DNA of 64,000 bases. Origin: Radicibacter daui (lineage in GTDB: Bacteria; Pseudomonadota; Alphaproteobacteria; Radicibacterales; Radicibacteraceae). The translations under genes and the position numbers were made by a program. The notes beneath the pieces were generated by a model that ran no database searches, had not been told where the DNA came from, and saw only the letters and a program-made list of their open reading frames with translations. Below, piece after piece: positions 25,120 through 33,955 of the stretch (positions within the stretch are counted from its first letter, which is position 1; each line of letters starts with the position of its first letter). The stretch is taken from contig CP131057.1 of NCBI GenBank assembly GCA_030657355.1, positions 455,501 to 519,500 of the forward strand, given 5' to 3'.

Positions 25120-28100
25120 ATGCCGCTGCTCACAACCGCCCAAAGATACATGCTGATCAACCGGCTACAGGTTCAGGCAAAGCCTAAAGGATTTGCCAAC
25201 AAGTTTGCCAAGATGTTCGAGAGCCAGAAAACACGCGATGCCGCCGTGGGAAAGCGTGTTCGTGAGCTTGATGACGCCTACAATCGGGCCGAGGCGGCAT
25301 GTCAGGCCTTGAGGGCCAGTCATGCGGGAACCCACGCCGCCTTGTGCGACAAGTTTGACGCGCTTCTTGGCGCCATAAAAACAAGAGTTCAGGGCAATCT
25401 TGCCAATATAAATCTTGCCGGCCTGGAAGCCGAAATGGCTGCCCTTGGCAATCTGCAAAATGCCGCCGGTCTCGCAGACGCCAATCCTGGCCATGCCGCG
25501 ACATTGCAGACCGATTGCGATGCTCTATTTGCATCGCTCCGGCTCGAATTGGATAATCTGGCTGGGCATCCGCAGACTCATCACATCGACGCCATTCTTG
25601 AAACCCACGAGAAATCCTACGCCAAGGCACAGGATTTCTACGGCAAAGGTGATTTCCAAGAGGCAAGGCGGATATTAGGGCAGGTCAATGCAGCGCATCC
25701 ACAAGCAAAAATTTATGCAGACAATTACGCTACAGTCGTACCTTCACTCACAGAAGCCAGCATAAGAGTAGCAGCATATCGGAAGTGTATGGGAGACAAA
25801 CAGACATATAGTCTCTTTGCGCAACGCCTCAAACTTGCGAAGATAGACGCATCTCAACCTGGGGGAAATTACACTCAAGCCACAACAGAGTTTGATAATA
25901 TTTCAATTGATATCAATGCTGAAATGCTCAATGAATTATGCACACTCAATACTGGTAAATTAGATAAACTCATAGAAGAAGTAAATTTAATAAATATAAA
26001 TTTAACATACAAACAAATACATATCACAGAGTTAACTAATATAAAAAATGATATCACCCTTAATTTAAATAACAAGAAAACAAAAGAATCTGTACTAAAC
26101 TGCATGCATTTTTTTAGCCGCTATAGTGCAGCCCTGCATGCCTGCGAACGTCGTGAGGAGTACGAAAAGTACCGGCAGCCTATCGCTGACGCAGTGCAGG
26201 CCATTCAGGGTTCTGCCCATTTAACGCCGGTACAAACCCAGATCCTCACCGATCTGAACGCTATAGATATTCAAGCCGACAACGCGACGATAACGCTCGA
26301 AGACGCAAGGGAACTGCTGTCCGCCCTGAACGAGCGGTGCCGCGACGCAGAGAAACTTTCCGTCAAGATCACCGATTACCGCGCCTTACGGATCCCAGTA
26401 GACCAGCGCCTGGCGGCACTCAGACTTCAACCTGAGGCGAACGGACTCCTTGCGCAGGGAATCGCCGCAATCGACGCCCGTATGCCCGCCGTGCCGGCCA
26501 ACACCGCAACCGCTGCAGCATCCCCCCTTCCCGCAGTTTGGGCTGGATGGGTAAAGCAACTTGATTGGATCAGCGGTGAGATTGATAAATTCCAACGGCT
26601 CGCAGCACCCTTTCAGGCTATCGACGGTGCCGCGATATCTCCCCAGAATCTGGGCGTTTCCGATGAAATCTGGCGATCATCCCAGTTGTTGCGTGCGCAG
26701 ATTACGGCGGCCCTTGATCTGCGGCGCCAGATAGAAACCCGGCAAAGAGGAAATCAGCCGGTTCCGATGGAAAATGATCTGACCGCCGCCGGGCAACTTG
26801 TTAATGGCGCCACTAATACGGCGGACCGGGCGCGAGGCGCGGCTGATGAAGCGGCCCAGATAACCGTGGCTTCAAACAGCCTGAACGGCTGCGGCAATAC
26901 GCTGAAAACAATATGGACCACGCTGGTCGAATATGACGCCATCGTCGCGCGCCACGACAGGTTGGATGAACAACTGACAGCTCTGGAACAGAGCCCCGAA
27001 TATCTGGGCCGCATTGCAATGGCCGTTGCAAATACGCGACAAGGTCTCCACGATGCCCTTTCTTTCCCGGGAACCCAGACAGCGCAAAGTGCGCAGCAAC
27101 TGCTTGATACTGCGCAAGCAGAAATCACCCGGGCAACGGAACTGCGTGGAAGCCGTCAGCAGTTCAACGCGCTTTATGCAGACATACGCGCAAAAGTCGC
27201 AAAACTTCAAAACGCGCCGGCTCAGCACACAACTGATCTGCAGGCGGCAGTGACACTGGCCGATCAACTGGATTTTGTCGCCGCCAATGGGCAGCTTGAG
27301 GCGTTGAGAACCAAAATCATGGCCGGCTCGCTTGGCGAGCTTGCAGGTGCCAACCCCGATCGCAAGAAATTCATGTCCGCCGTCAAAGCCCTGCTGAAGC
27401 AGCCGGATGGCGACAAAGCACTGGATGCCATCATTGAGGCTGCTCCCCCGAGTTTCTCGGCCAAACTTCTCAAGGAAGTGGCCGCTGAACGTTTCGGGAT
27501 TCAATTCACCGTAGACAAACTGAAGGGCAGGACTCGCTCCGAGAGATCGGCGGAAGACAGGCAGCAGAAGATCTCGGGTTTGCTCCTTTACAACATGCTG
27601 GCCAAGGTTCCTGGAGATGTTCTGGACAACCTGAGCCTGACCAAGGTAACAGCCGCAGGGCCTGAAGCGCCTGGTATGGAAGAAGCCTATTACAGCCCCC
27701 TAGACAAGGAGGCCGTCATGCTCGCCCGACCTGGAGCCGTGCGTGTTCTGTTCCCCGCGGCCGAGCTTGATCAAACCCGCATAGAAGCCGGCTGTGAGCC
27801 TGACAATACGGACGACGTCGACTTTTTCGATTTTGCAACGCTGCACGAAGTTGGTCACGCCGTGGATGACCAGCTTGCCTTTATGGACCGGCACCTGAAC
27901 GACAACGCGTTTGGCGGCTGGATGACACATCGCGATATCGGGCCGATTGCGATCGCTGTTGCCGGAAAGTATGGATACAACACGACCCCCGCCCAATTGG
28001 ACTATGTCCGGGAGCTCTTGCTGGGAGGCGAACCAACGCCTCCCACACCTCCAGCTGGCAGCGAGGCCGCCTGGGAAGGTGCCGTCCAGAGGATCAACGC

Positions 28101-28359
28101 CTGGCGCACGATTACCAGCCACGGACAGGCTTTGTGGGATCGGGACGACTTCAGCCGGACGTCCGCTATCGGCGGAAGAGTCTATCATGAAGCCTATGAA
28201 AATATGTGGGTTAGCTACAACGCCGATGCCCGTAACCGCGGCATCACGGGTTATCAGTTCCGCGCGCCAGGCGAATGGTTTGCCGAGCTATATGCCGCCT
28301 ACCATTCCGGCAAGCTCAAACTGGCGCACCCGGCATCGGCCTGGCTGAGCACTCTTTAA
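25120..28359 (+). CDS. Large helical protein with C-terminal HExxH metallopeptidase-like domain (cassette gene 2)
   Basis: 1079 residues. Residues 1 to about 850 are almost entirely helical and coiled-coil-like, without signal peptide or membrane segments. Residues about 190-330 come from DNA far poorer in G+C than the rest and are rich in Asn, Ile, Leu and Lys. The C-terminal part (about 860-1079) contains FATLHEVGHAVDDQ with H909, E910 and H913, a zinc-peptidase motif. A later PGEWFAELYAAYH (E1052, E1056) resembles the third-ligand region of anthrax-lethal-factor-like (M34/ATLF) gluzincins. I infer a zinc protease delivered or gated by the helical part. It could be a toxin, an effector or a regulated housekeeping protease; target unknown. 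Confidence 0.82.
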   Translation: MPLLTTAQRYMLINRLQVQAKPKGFANKFAKMFESQKTRDAAVGKRVRELDDAYNRAEAACQALRASHAGTHAALCDKFDALLGAIKTRVQGNLANINLAGLEAEMAALGNLQNAAGLADANPGHAATLQTDCDALFASLRLELDNLAGHPQTHHIDAILETHEKSYAKAQDFYGKGDFQEARRILGQVNAAHPQAKIYADNYATVVPSLTEASIRVAAYRKCMGDKQTYSLFAQRLKLAKIDASQPGGNYTQATTEFDNISIDINAEMLNELCTLNTGKLDKLIEEVNLININLTYKQIHITELTNIKNDITLNLNNKKTKESVLNCMHFFSRYSAALHACERREEYEKYRQPIADAVQAIQGSAHLTPVQTQILTDLNAIDIQADNATITLEDARELLSALNERCRDAEKLSVKITDYRALRIPVDQRLAALRLQPEANGLLAQGIAAIDARMPAVPANTATAAASPLPAVWAGWVKQLDWISGEIDKFQRLAAPFQAIDGAAISPQNLGVSDEIWRSSQLLRAQITAALDLRRQIETRQRGNQPVPMENDLTAAGQLVNGATNTADRARGAADEAAQITVASNSLNGCGNTLKTIWTTLVEYDAIVARHDRLDEQLTALEQSPEYLGRIAMAVANTRQGLHDALSFPGTQTAQSAQQLLDTAQAEITRATELRGSRQQFNALYADIRAKVAKLQNAPAQHTTDLQAAVTLADQLDFVAANGQLEALRTKIMAGSLGELAGANPDRKKFMSAVKALLKQPDGDKALDAIIEAAPPSFSAKLLKEVAAERFGIQFTVDKLKGRTRSERSAEDRQQKISGLLLYNMLAKVPGDVLDNLSLTKVTAAGPEAPGMEEAYYSPLDKEAVMLARPGAVRVLFPAAELDQTRIEAGCEPDNTDDVDFFDFATLHEVGHAVDDQLAFMDRHLNDNAFGGWMTHRDIGPIAIAVAGKYGYNTTPAQLDYVRELLLGGEPTPPTPPAGSEAAWEGAVQRINAWRTITSHGQALWDRDDFSRTSAIGGRVYHEAYENMWVSYNADARNRGITGYQFRAPGEWFAELYAAYHSGKLKLAHPASAWLSTL

Positions 28360-28380
28360 AAACGGCGGGGAAAATTCATC

Positions 28381-29100
28381 ATGTCTCTATTCAGGACCGT
28401 CGAAGTCTCCTGCCCGGTTTGCGAGGCTACTCAATCCTTCGATATGGTTTTCAGCGTCTTCGCTGACCGGCGACCAGACCTTCGGACCGCAATCCTCGAC
28501 CGCACCTTCCAGATACAGAAATGCGGGTCATGCAACGCCGAATTCCGAATTGAGCCGGAATTCACCTATGTGCATCTGAAGGGGCATCAATGGATCGCTG
28601 CCTTCCCGGCCGACGGTCTGGCGCGATGGGCGAGCATCGAGACCCGCAGCCAGAACACATTTGACCGCTCCTATGGCAAGAGTGCCCCGAAAGCGGCGCA
28701 GAATGTGGGGCAGGGGCTCAGCGTGCGCGTCACCTTCGGCTGGGAGGCCCTGCGCGAAAAGCTGGTCGCGGCCGATGCCGGCATTGACGATGTGACGCTG
28801 GAACTGGCGAAAATTGCCCTGCTTCGTGGAGCGCCAGCGCTGCAGGCAGACGAGGATATGGAGCTGCGCCTGCTGGCGATAGAGGCCGGCGAAGAGGGCG
28901 AGTTGCTGCAGATCGCCAATCTGCGCTTCGGGGACAAAATGCCGGTTGAGGTGCTGTCAGTGCCGCGCACGCTGATCAACGAGATCGAGGCGGACACCGA
29001 AGGCTGGAAGGAACTGCGGGAAGAAGTCAGCGCCGGCGCCTTTGTCGACATGGCGCGGATGACCATCGAGCCAGCTGGCCCCGGAGAGGTGACCGGCTGA
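28381..29100 (+). CDS. CpXC-domain zinc-finger protein (cassette gene 3)
   Basis: 239 residues. The N-terminus has CPVC (C11, C14) and CGSC (C48, C51), the four-cysteine pattern of CpXC proteins, where the first CxxC holds a proline. A middle region (LARWASIETRSQNTFDRSYGKSAPKAAQNV) and an acidic C-terminal half follow (LREKLVAADAGIDDVTLELAKIALL ... RTLINEIEADTEGWKELREEV). No membrane or signal segment. CpXC proteins have no established biochemical role. It begins 21 bases after the peptidase-like gene, the third gene of the cassette, and could be a regulator, inhibitor or adaptor of it (inference). Confidence 0.8.
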   Translation: MSLFRTVEVSCPVCEATQSFDMVFSVFADRRPDLRTAILDRTFQIQKCGSCNAEFRIEPEFTYVHLKGHQWIAAFPADGLARWASIETRSQNTFDRSYGKSAPKAAQNVGQGLSVRVTFGWEALREKLVAADAGIDDVTLELAKIALLRGAPALQADEDMELRLLAIEAGEEGELLQIANLRFGDKMPVEVLSVPRTLINEIEADTEGWKELREEVSAGAFVDMARMTIEPAGPGEVTG

Positions 29101-29149
29101 GGGAGGCGATGGGACTGGCATCTTCCCGTGATGGCCCTTTCGGAAGAGC

Positions 29150-30172
29150 CTACAGGTTCTCCCGGAAAAGCACCTCGGTCCTGATCCTGTCCTGCGCCGC
29201 CAGCGGCTCCCGGAAATCGACGCGCGCCCGCATGATGCGGATGGCGCTGCGCACCGCATGCCCCGGATCCTGCGCGATGACGGCATCGACACGCCCGTCG
29301 CGCAGCGCTTCTTCGCTGAAGGGCGTGCGCTCATGCACAACAACCGTGAGCGTGCCCAGATCGGCAACCGCCGAAACCGCGGCAAGGGGAAGGCGCGCCT
29401 CGGAACTCAGTACATAGACGGCAGCAATATCCGCGTGGTTTTCCAGCACGCGGGAAATGATCTGCGCCCCACGGCGCTCATTGGCATGGGTTTCAATGGA
29501 GGGCAGGGGCTGCAGGCCCGGGAAGGCATCATTGATGACGGTATCGAAACCATGACGGCGCTGGATGCTGTCCAGGGACTGCATGGTTTCGGCAATCACC
29601 ATCACCTTGCCGGTGGTCTGGCCGACAAATTTTCCGATGATCTTTCCGGCCGTCGCCCCCGCGGCAAAATTATCCATGCCGACAAAATCCGCGGCGGGCA
29701 GTTTTTCCTGCCCCGACAGGAACTGGACGACCCTGATCCCCTTTTCCATGAGGCGCGCCAGCGCATCGCGCACCTGCGGCGATTCCGGCGCCATCACGGC
29801 CACGCCATCCAGCTCGTCCGGGTCGATCTCCGACAGGTAATGCGCAATCCCGTGCGCATCCTCGGTCTGAAGCTGCACATGATCGATATCGGTCAGGTCG
29901 CTCTTCAGCGCCGTGCCTAGCTCCTCAACGCGCCGCAGCAGTTCCTGCAGGTAAAGATCGCCGCCGGTCGGCAGAATGAACCGGAAGCGGTAGCTCTTCT
30001 TGCGGGCGAGGCTGACGGCCGCCGGATTGCGGACAAACCCGATCCGCTCGATGGCGGCATTGACCTTGCCGACGGCTGTTTTGCTGACATTCGGGCGGCC
30101 ATTGAGGACACGATCGACGGTCGCAAGGCTTAGTCCGGCTGCTTCCGCAAGGTCTCTTGCTGTTGGCCGCAT
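29150..30172 (-). CDS. LacI-family transcriptional regulator
   Basis: 340 residues from ATG 30172 (AGGAGC upstream; an in-frame extension to 30304 runs through the operators and is unlikely). HTH: PTARDLAEAAGLSLATVDRVLNGRPNVSKTAVGKVNAAIERIGF. A type-I periplasmic-binding-like sensor domain follows (VAVMAPESPQVRDAL ... FVGMDNFAAGATAGKIIGKFV ... VLSSEARLPLAAV). It is divergent from the sugar/polyol ABC operon. Two identical palindromic cores lie between the two starts and are the likely binding sites. Confidence 0.93.
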   Translation of the reverse strand: MRPTARDLAEAAGLSLATVDRVLNGRPNVSKTAVGKVNAAIERIGFVRNPAAVSLARKKSYRFRFILPTGGDLYLQELLRRVEELGTALKSDLTDIDHVQLQTEDAHGIAHYLSEIDPDELDGVAVMAPESPQVRDALARLMEKGIRVVQFLSGQEKLPAADFVGMDNFAAGATAGKIIGKFVGQTTGKVMVIAETMQSLDSIQRRHGFDTVINDAFPGLQPLPSIETHANERRGAQIISRVLENHADIAAVYVLSSEARLPLAAVSAVADLGTLTVVVHERTPFSEEALRDGRVDAVIAQDPGHAVRSAIRIMRARVDFREPLAAQDRIRTEVLFRENL

Positions 30173-30236
30173 AAGGGCTCCTGAGGACAATTTTCGCGGA
30201 TAGATTTCCCGCAAAATGCCCGTCAGCGCAAGAATT

Positions 30237-30250
30237 GAGGTGCGCACCTC
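30237..30250. promoter_or_regulatory. LacI-type operator O1
   Basis: GAGGTGCGCACCTC, a perfect 14-bp palindrome with the central CG usual for LacI-family operators. Its centre lies exactly 30 bp from that of the second copy. Confidence 0.7.
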
Positions 30251-30263
30251 GGAATCTGCTTGC

Positions 30264-30283
30264 ACTGAGGTGCGCACCTCAGT
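30264..30283. promoter_or_regulatory. LacI-type operator O2
   Basis: ACTGAGGTGCGCACCTCAGT, a perfect 20-bp palindrome containing the same 14-bp core as O1. Same-face spacing (30 bp, about three turns) allows cooperative binding of two dimers. Confidence 0.75.
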
Positions 30284-30440
30284 TATCACCAGAGCACTCG
30301 ACATTGTTCACTCACCGCACTCGGGAGTCCGTCGACCCATCAAGCAAAACCGTTCCCGCAACAATGCCGCTGCCCACCCGGTAGACAGGCGCAATCCATC
30401 TGGCTCAAAGCCCAGAGGAATAAAGGGAGGAAACAGTCAA

Positions 30441-31775
30441 ATGAGATCGGCACTTAAAAACACGGCCGTCGTCGCGGCCGCTTTCGCGGGCCTTACAGTC
30501 GCCACGTCATCCGGCGCTCATGCTGAAGACCTGACGCTGTGCTGGGCCGCCTGGGACCCGGCAAACGCCCTGATCGAACTGAGCCACGATTTCGAGGCCA
30601 AGTCCGGCAATGTCATGCATTACGAGTTCGTGCCGTGGACGAGTTTTGCCGACCGCATGCTCAACGAGCTGAATTCCGGCGGCAAACTGTGCGACCTGAT
30701 GATCGGCGACAGCCAGTGGATCGGCGGCGCCGCCGAAAACGGCCAGTATGTGAAGCTCAATGATTTCTTCGACAAGGAAGGGATCAAGATGGAGGACTTC
30801 ATTCCGGCGACCGTTGTCGGTTATGCGGAATGGCCCAAGAACACCCCCAATTATTGGGCAATGCCCGCCTTCGGCGACGTTGTCGGCTGGACCTATCGCA
30901 AGGACTGGTTCTCCCGTCCGGAGCTGCAGGCCGAGTTCAAGCAGAAGTACGGCCACGACCTCGCCATACCCAAAAATTGGGATGAGCTGACCCAGATCGC
31001 CGAGTTTTTCCAGGGCCGGGTGATCGACAGCAAGACGGTCTATGGCGCCGCGATCTATACCGAGCGCGGATCTGAAGGCATCACCATGGGCGCCATGAAC
31101 GCGCTCTACAGCTACGGCTTCGAATACGAAAACCCCAAGAAGCCTTATGAGCTGGAAGGTTTCGTCAACTCCCCGGGCGCCGTTGCCGGCCTTGAGGAGT
31201 ACAAGAAGCTCTACAAGTGCTGCACCCCGCCCGGCCATTCCGACGCTTATATGACCGAGGATGTCGACGCCTATAAATCCGGCCAGGTCGCCCTTCAGAT
31301 GAACTTCACCTTCACCTGGCCGGGCATCAATGCCGATGCCAATGTCGGCGGTGACAAGTCGGGTTATTTCCCCAATCCGGCCGGCCCCAACGGCATCCAG
31401 TTTGCCCAGCTTGGCGGGCAGGGCATCTCCGTTGTGGCAGCCTCCAGCAAGCAGAGCGCCGCGCTTGATTATATCAAGTGGTTCGGCCAGCCCGAAATCC
31501 AGCAGAAATGGTGGAAGCTCGGCGGTTATTCCGCCCTGCGCAAGGTGGTTGAGGATCCGGGTTTTGCCTCCAGCCAACCCTATGCCAAGCCCTTCCTGGA
31601 CTCCATGGCGATCGTGAAGGATTTCTGGGCTGAGCCCTCCTACGCCTCGCTGCTGCAGGCCACCCAGAAGCGCTTCCACAACTATGTCGTTGCCGATCAG
31701 GGCACGGCCAAGGAGGCCCTTGACGGCCTGGTGAAGGACTGGACGGAGATCTTCAAGGACGACGGGAAATACTGA
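30441..31775 (+). CDS. Sugar/polyol ABC transporter substrate-binding protein
   Basis: 444 residues; signal peptide MRSALKNTAVVAAAFAGLT... cleaved near AHAED (about residue 27). Extracellular solute-binding family 1 (MalE/SmoE-like) with DPANALIELSHDFEAKSGN, WTSFADRMLNEL, WAMPAFGDVVGWTYRKDWF and the C-terminal YIKWFGQPEIQQKWWKLGGYSALR. The ATG at 30441 has GGGAGG ten bases upstream. First gene of the operon under the LacI-type operators; followed by two hairpins before the permeases. Confidence 0.93.
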   Translation: MRSALKNTAVVAAAFAGLTVATSSGAHAEDLTLCWAAWDPANALIELSHDFEAKSGNVMHYEFVPWTSFADRMLNELNSGGKLCDLMIGDSQWIGGAAENGQYVKLNDFFDKEGIKMEDFIPATVVGYAEWPKNTPNYWAMPAFGDVVGWTYRKDWFSRPELQAEFKQKYGHDLAIPKNWDELTQIAEFFQGRVIDSKTVYGAAIYTERGSEGITMGAMNALYSYGFEYENPKKPYELEGFVNSPGAVAGLEEYKKLYKCCTPPGHSDAYMTEDVDAYKSGQVALQMNFTFTWPGINADANVGGDKSGYFPNPAGPNGIQFAQLGGQGISVVAASSKQSAALDYIKWFGQPEIQQKWWKLGGYSALRKVVEDPGFASSQPYAKPFLDSMAIVKDFWAEPSYASLLQATQKRFHNYVVADQGTAKEALDGLVKDWTEIFKDDGKY

Positions 31776-31784
31776 CCCCCGCAT

Positions 31785-31860
31785 CCGCCCGCGCTTTTCA
31801 GGGCGGGTGAATTGAGGTCACGGCAGGGCCGGTCCGATCAGATCCACCGGCCCTGTTTTC
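31785..31860 (+). terminator. Hairpins/attenuator between binding-protein and permease genes
   Basis: First hairpin CCGCCC / GGGCGG (31785-31790, 31801-31806). The second has a perfect 10-bp stem (31824-31833 with 31846-31855) followed by TTTTC. They would give partial termination, yielding excess binding protein over permease. Confidence 0.65.
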
Positions 31861-31881
31861 TTCCCAGTCAAGGAGATCACC

Positions 31882-32829
31882 ATGCTCCAATCGCAGATCG
31901 ATCGGATCGCCCGAGCGACGCCCCCTGCATTGGCGGCCCGCGTCCGGGGGCTTTCTGATCGCGCCATCGCGTGGCTTTTTGTGGCGCCCTCCATCCTGTT
32001 GCTGCTCGCGATCAACATCTTCCCGTTGATCTGGACCATCAGGCTGAGTTTCACCAATTACCGGGTCAACCGGCCCAACCAGGCCCTGGAATTCATCGGC
32101 CTGCAGAACTACACCCGCATCCTGACCGACAGCGATATCTGGCTGAGCATGCAGGCGACAGCCCATTTCCTGATCTGGACCATTGCCCTGCAGGTTCTGA
32201 TCGGCTTTTCGCTGGCATATCTGATCAACAAGAAATTCCGCGGCAACAATCTCTGGACGACCATCATCGTCCTTCCAATGATGCTCAGCCCGGCGGTTGT
32301 CGGCAATTTCTGGACCTTCCTCTATCAGCCGCAGATCGGCCTTTTCAATTACGCCGTCAGCTTCGTCAGCGGCATCAGCCCGTCCAGCTTCTCGATGATC
32401 GGCAGCACGACGCTCGCCCCCTGGGCCATCGTCATCGTCGACACCTGGATGTGGACGCCCTTTGTCATGCTGATCTGCCTTGCCGGGCTGCGCTCCATCC
32501 CCACCAGCATCTATGAAGCGGCGGAATGCGACCGGGCGAGCAATTGGCGCCAGTTCTGGACCATTACCTTTCCGATGGTTCTGCCCTTCCTGATGCTGGC
32601 CGTTCTTTTCCGCGGCATCGAAAACTTCAAGATGTTCGATCTGGTCGTGCAACTGACCGGCGGCGGTCCCGGCTCCATCACGGAGCTCACCTCCATCAAT
32701 CTCAAGCGCGCCGCTTTTGAGCAATGGCGAACGGGCTACGCCTCGGCCTATGCGGTCATTCTGTTCGTGACGGTCTTCGGCCTCGCCTCGATCTATGTCA
32801 AAGCGCTGAACAAGGTAAAACAGAGATGA
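31882..32829 (+). CDS. Sugar/polyol ABC transporter permease 1
   Basis: 315 residues with six membrane helices in the MalF-like arrangement and the EAA loop EAAECDRASNWRQFWTITFPMVLPFLMLAVLF. SD AAGGAG lies upstream of ATG 31882. Its stop overlaps the next permease start (ATGA). Confidence 0.93.
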   Translation: MLQSQIDRIARATPPALAARVRGLSDRAIAWLFVAPSILLLLAINIFPLIWTIRLSFTNYRVNRPNQALEFIGLQNYTRILTDSDIWLSMQATAHFLIWTIALQVLIGFSLAYLINKKFRGNNLWTTIIVLPMMLSPAVVGNFWTFLYQPQIGLFNYAVSFVSGISPSSFSMIGSTTLAPWAIVIVDTWMWTPFVMLICLAGLRSIPTSIYEAAECDRASNWRQFWTITFPMVLPFLMLAVLFRGIENFKMFDLVVQLTGGGPGSITELTSINLKRAAFEQWRTGYASAYAVILFVTVFGLASIYVKALNKVKQR

Positions 32830-33767
32830 GCAGCTATTCTGTCGCCGAACCGTCCGGCGCGCAAAAGCTGGTCGCGGGCGCTCTTGTCATCCTTTACGCC
32901 TGCATCACCAGCCTTCCGCTCCTGTGGATCATCGCAACCGGCTTCAAATCGCCGTCCGATGCCATCGCCTATCCCCCGAAGGTCATCTTCGAGCCCACCG
33001 TGGAGGGGTACGTCAACCTCTTCACCACCCGCACGCGCATGCCGCAGGAGCAGCTGGATGCCCTTGGGCCCCCGCAAACCTGGTACGACAAGATCGTGCG
33101 CAAGGACGGTGTCATCATCACCGGCGCTTCGCGTTTTGCCGGGCGCTTCTATAATTCCGTCATCATCGGATTTGGCTCGACGGCCCTGTGCATCGTGCTG
33201 GGAACCGCGGCCGCCTATGCCTTCTCTCGCTTCAAGGTGCCGTTCAAGGACGATCTGCTGTTCTTCATCCTGTCGACCCGGATGATGCCGCCGATTGCCG
33301 TGGCAATCCCGATTTTCCTCATGTTCCGGCAGCTCGGCCTCAGCGATACCCATGCCGGGCTCATCCTGCTCTATACGGCCGTCAACCTGTCGCTGTCGGT
33401 CTGGCTGCTCAAGGGCTTCATCGACGAAATCCCGGTGGAATATGAGGAAGCGGCCCTTATCGATGGCTACACACGCTTCCAGGCCTTCTACAAGGTCGTG
33501 CTGCCGCAGGCGGCGACGGGCATCGCCTCGACCGCGATCTTCTGCCTGATCTTTGCCTGGAACGAATATGCCTTTGCCGTCCTGCTGACCTCGGGCACCG
33601 CCCAGACGGCGCCCCCCTTCATTCCGACCATCATCGGCGTCAGCGGGCAGGACTGGCCGGCCGTTGCCGCCGGCGCGACCATCTTTCTGGTCCCGGTCAT
33701 GGTCTTCACCATCCTTCTGCGCAAGCATCTACTGCGCGGCATTACCTTCGGAGCGGTGCGGAAATGA
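32826..33767 (+). CDS. Sugar/polyol ABC transporter permease 2
   Basis: 313 residues, MalG-like, six helices. A periplasmic insertion (RTRMPQEQLDALGPPQTWYDKIV...) follows TM1. EAA loop EEAALIDGYTRFQAFYKVVLPQAATGIASTAIFC. Starts in the stop of permease 1 and its own stop overlaps the start of the 62-residue membrane protein by 4 bases. Confidence 0.93.
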   Translation: MSSYSVAEPSGAQKLVAGALVILYACITSLPLLWIIATGFKSPSDAIAYPPKVIFEPTVEGYVNLFTTRTRMPQEQLDALGPPQTWYDKIVRKDGVIITGASRFAGRFYNSVIIGFGSTALCIVLGTAAAYAFSRFKVPFKDDLLFFILSTRMMPPIAVAIPIFLMFRQLGLSDTHAGLILLYTAVNLSLSVWLLKGFIDEIPVEYEEAALIDGYTRFQAFYKVVLPQAATGIASTAIFCLIFAWNEYAFAVLLTSGTAQTAPPFIPTIIGVSGQDWPAVAAGATIFLVPVMVFTILLRKHLLRGITFGAVRK

Positions 33768-33952
33768 GCAATTTTCTGAGCCGGTTGTTTCATCTGCGCC
33801 GCGATGCCTGGGAGATGGTTGCCTCCACCCTGATCGCGCTTGGCGTTCTGATGCTGATGCAGCCGCTTTCTCTCAGCCTCTTCTCCTATTCCTTCCTGGT
33901 AACGCTGGTGGGGACGGTGATGTTCATCATCGTCAGCCACTTCCCGGAGTAA
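33764..33952 (+). CDS. Small two-span membrane protein in ABC operon (62 aa)
   Basis: ATGA overlap with permease 2 upstream and only 3 bases to the ATPase gene downstream, so it is firmly inside the operon. The basic N-terminus (SRLFHLRRDAWE) is followed by two hydrophobic segments (about 19-38 and 42-59) ending VSHFPE. In the glycerol ABC operon glpSTPQUV a small membrane protein (GlpU) occupies the same place after the second permease. This one may be its shorter counterpart; no family is recognised with confidence. Confidence 0.75.
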   Translation: MSNFLSRLFHLRRDAWEMVASTLIALGVLMLMQPLSLSLFSYSFLVTLVGTVMFIIVSHFPE

Positions 33953-33955
33953 GAT

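Noticed and set aside
30173-30304. 44-residue N-terminal extension of the LacI protein
   Set aside because: It would place both operators inside the coding region; ATG 30172 has an SD and starts the HTH.
30507-31784. 425-codon open frame on the minus strand opposite the sugar-binding protein
   Set aside because: Antisense artefact; the plus-strand gene has signal peptide, RBS and family motifs.
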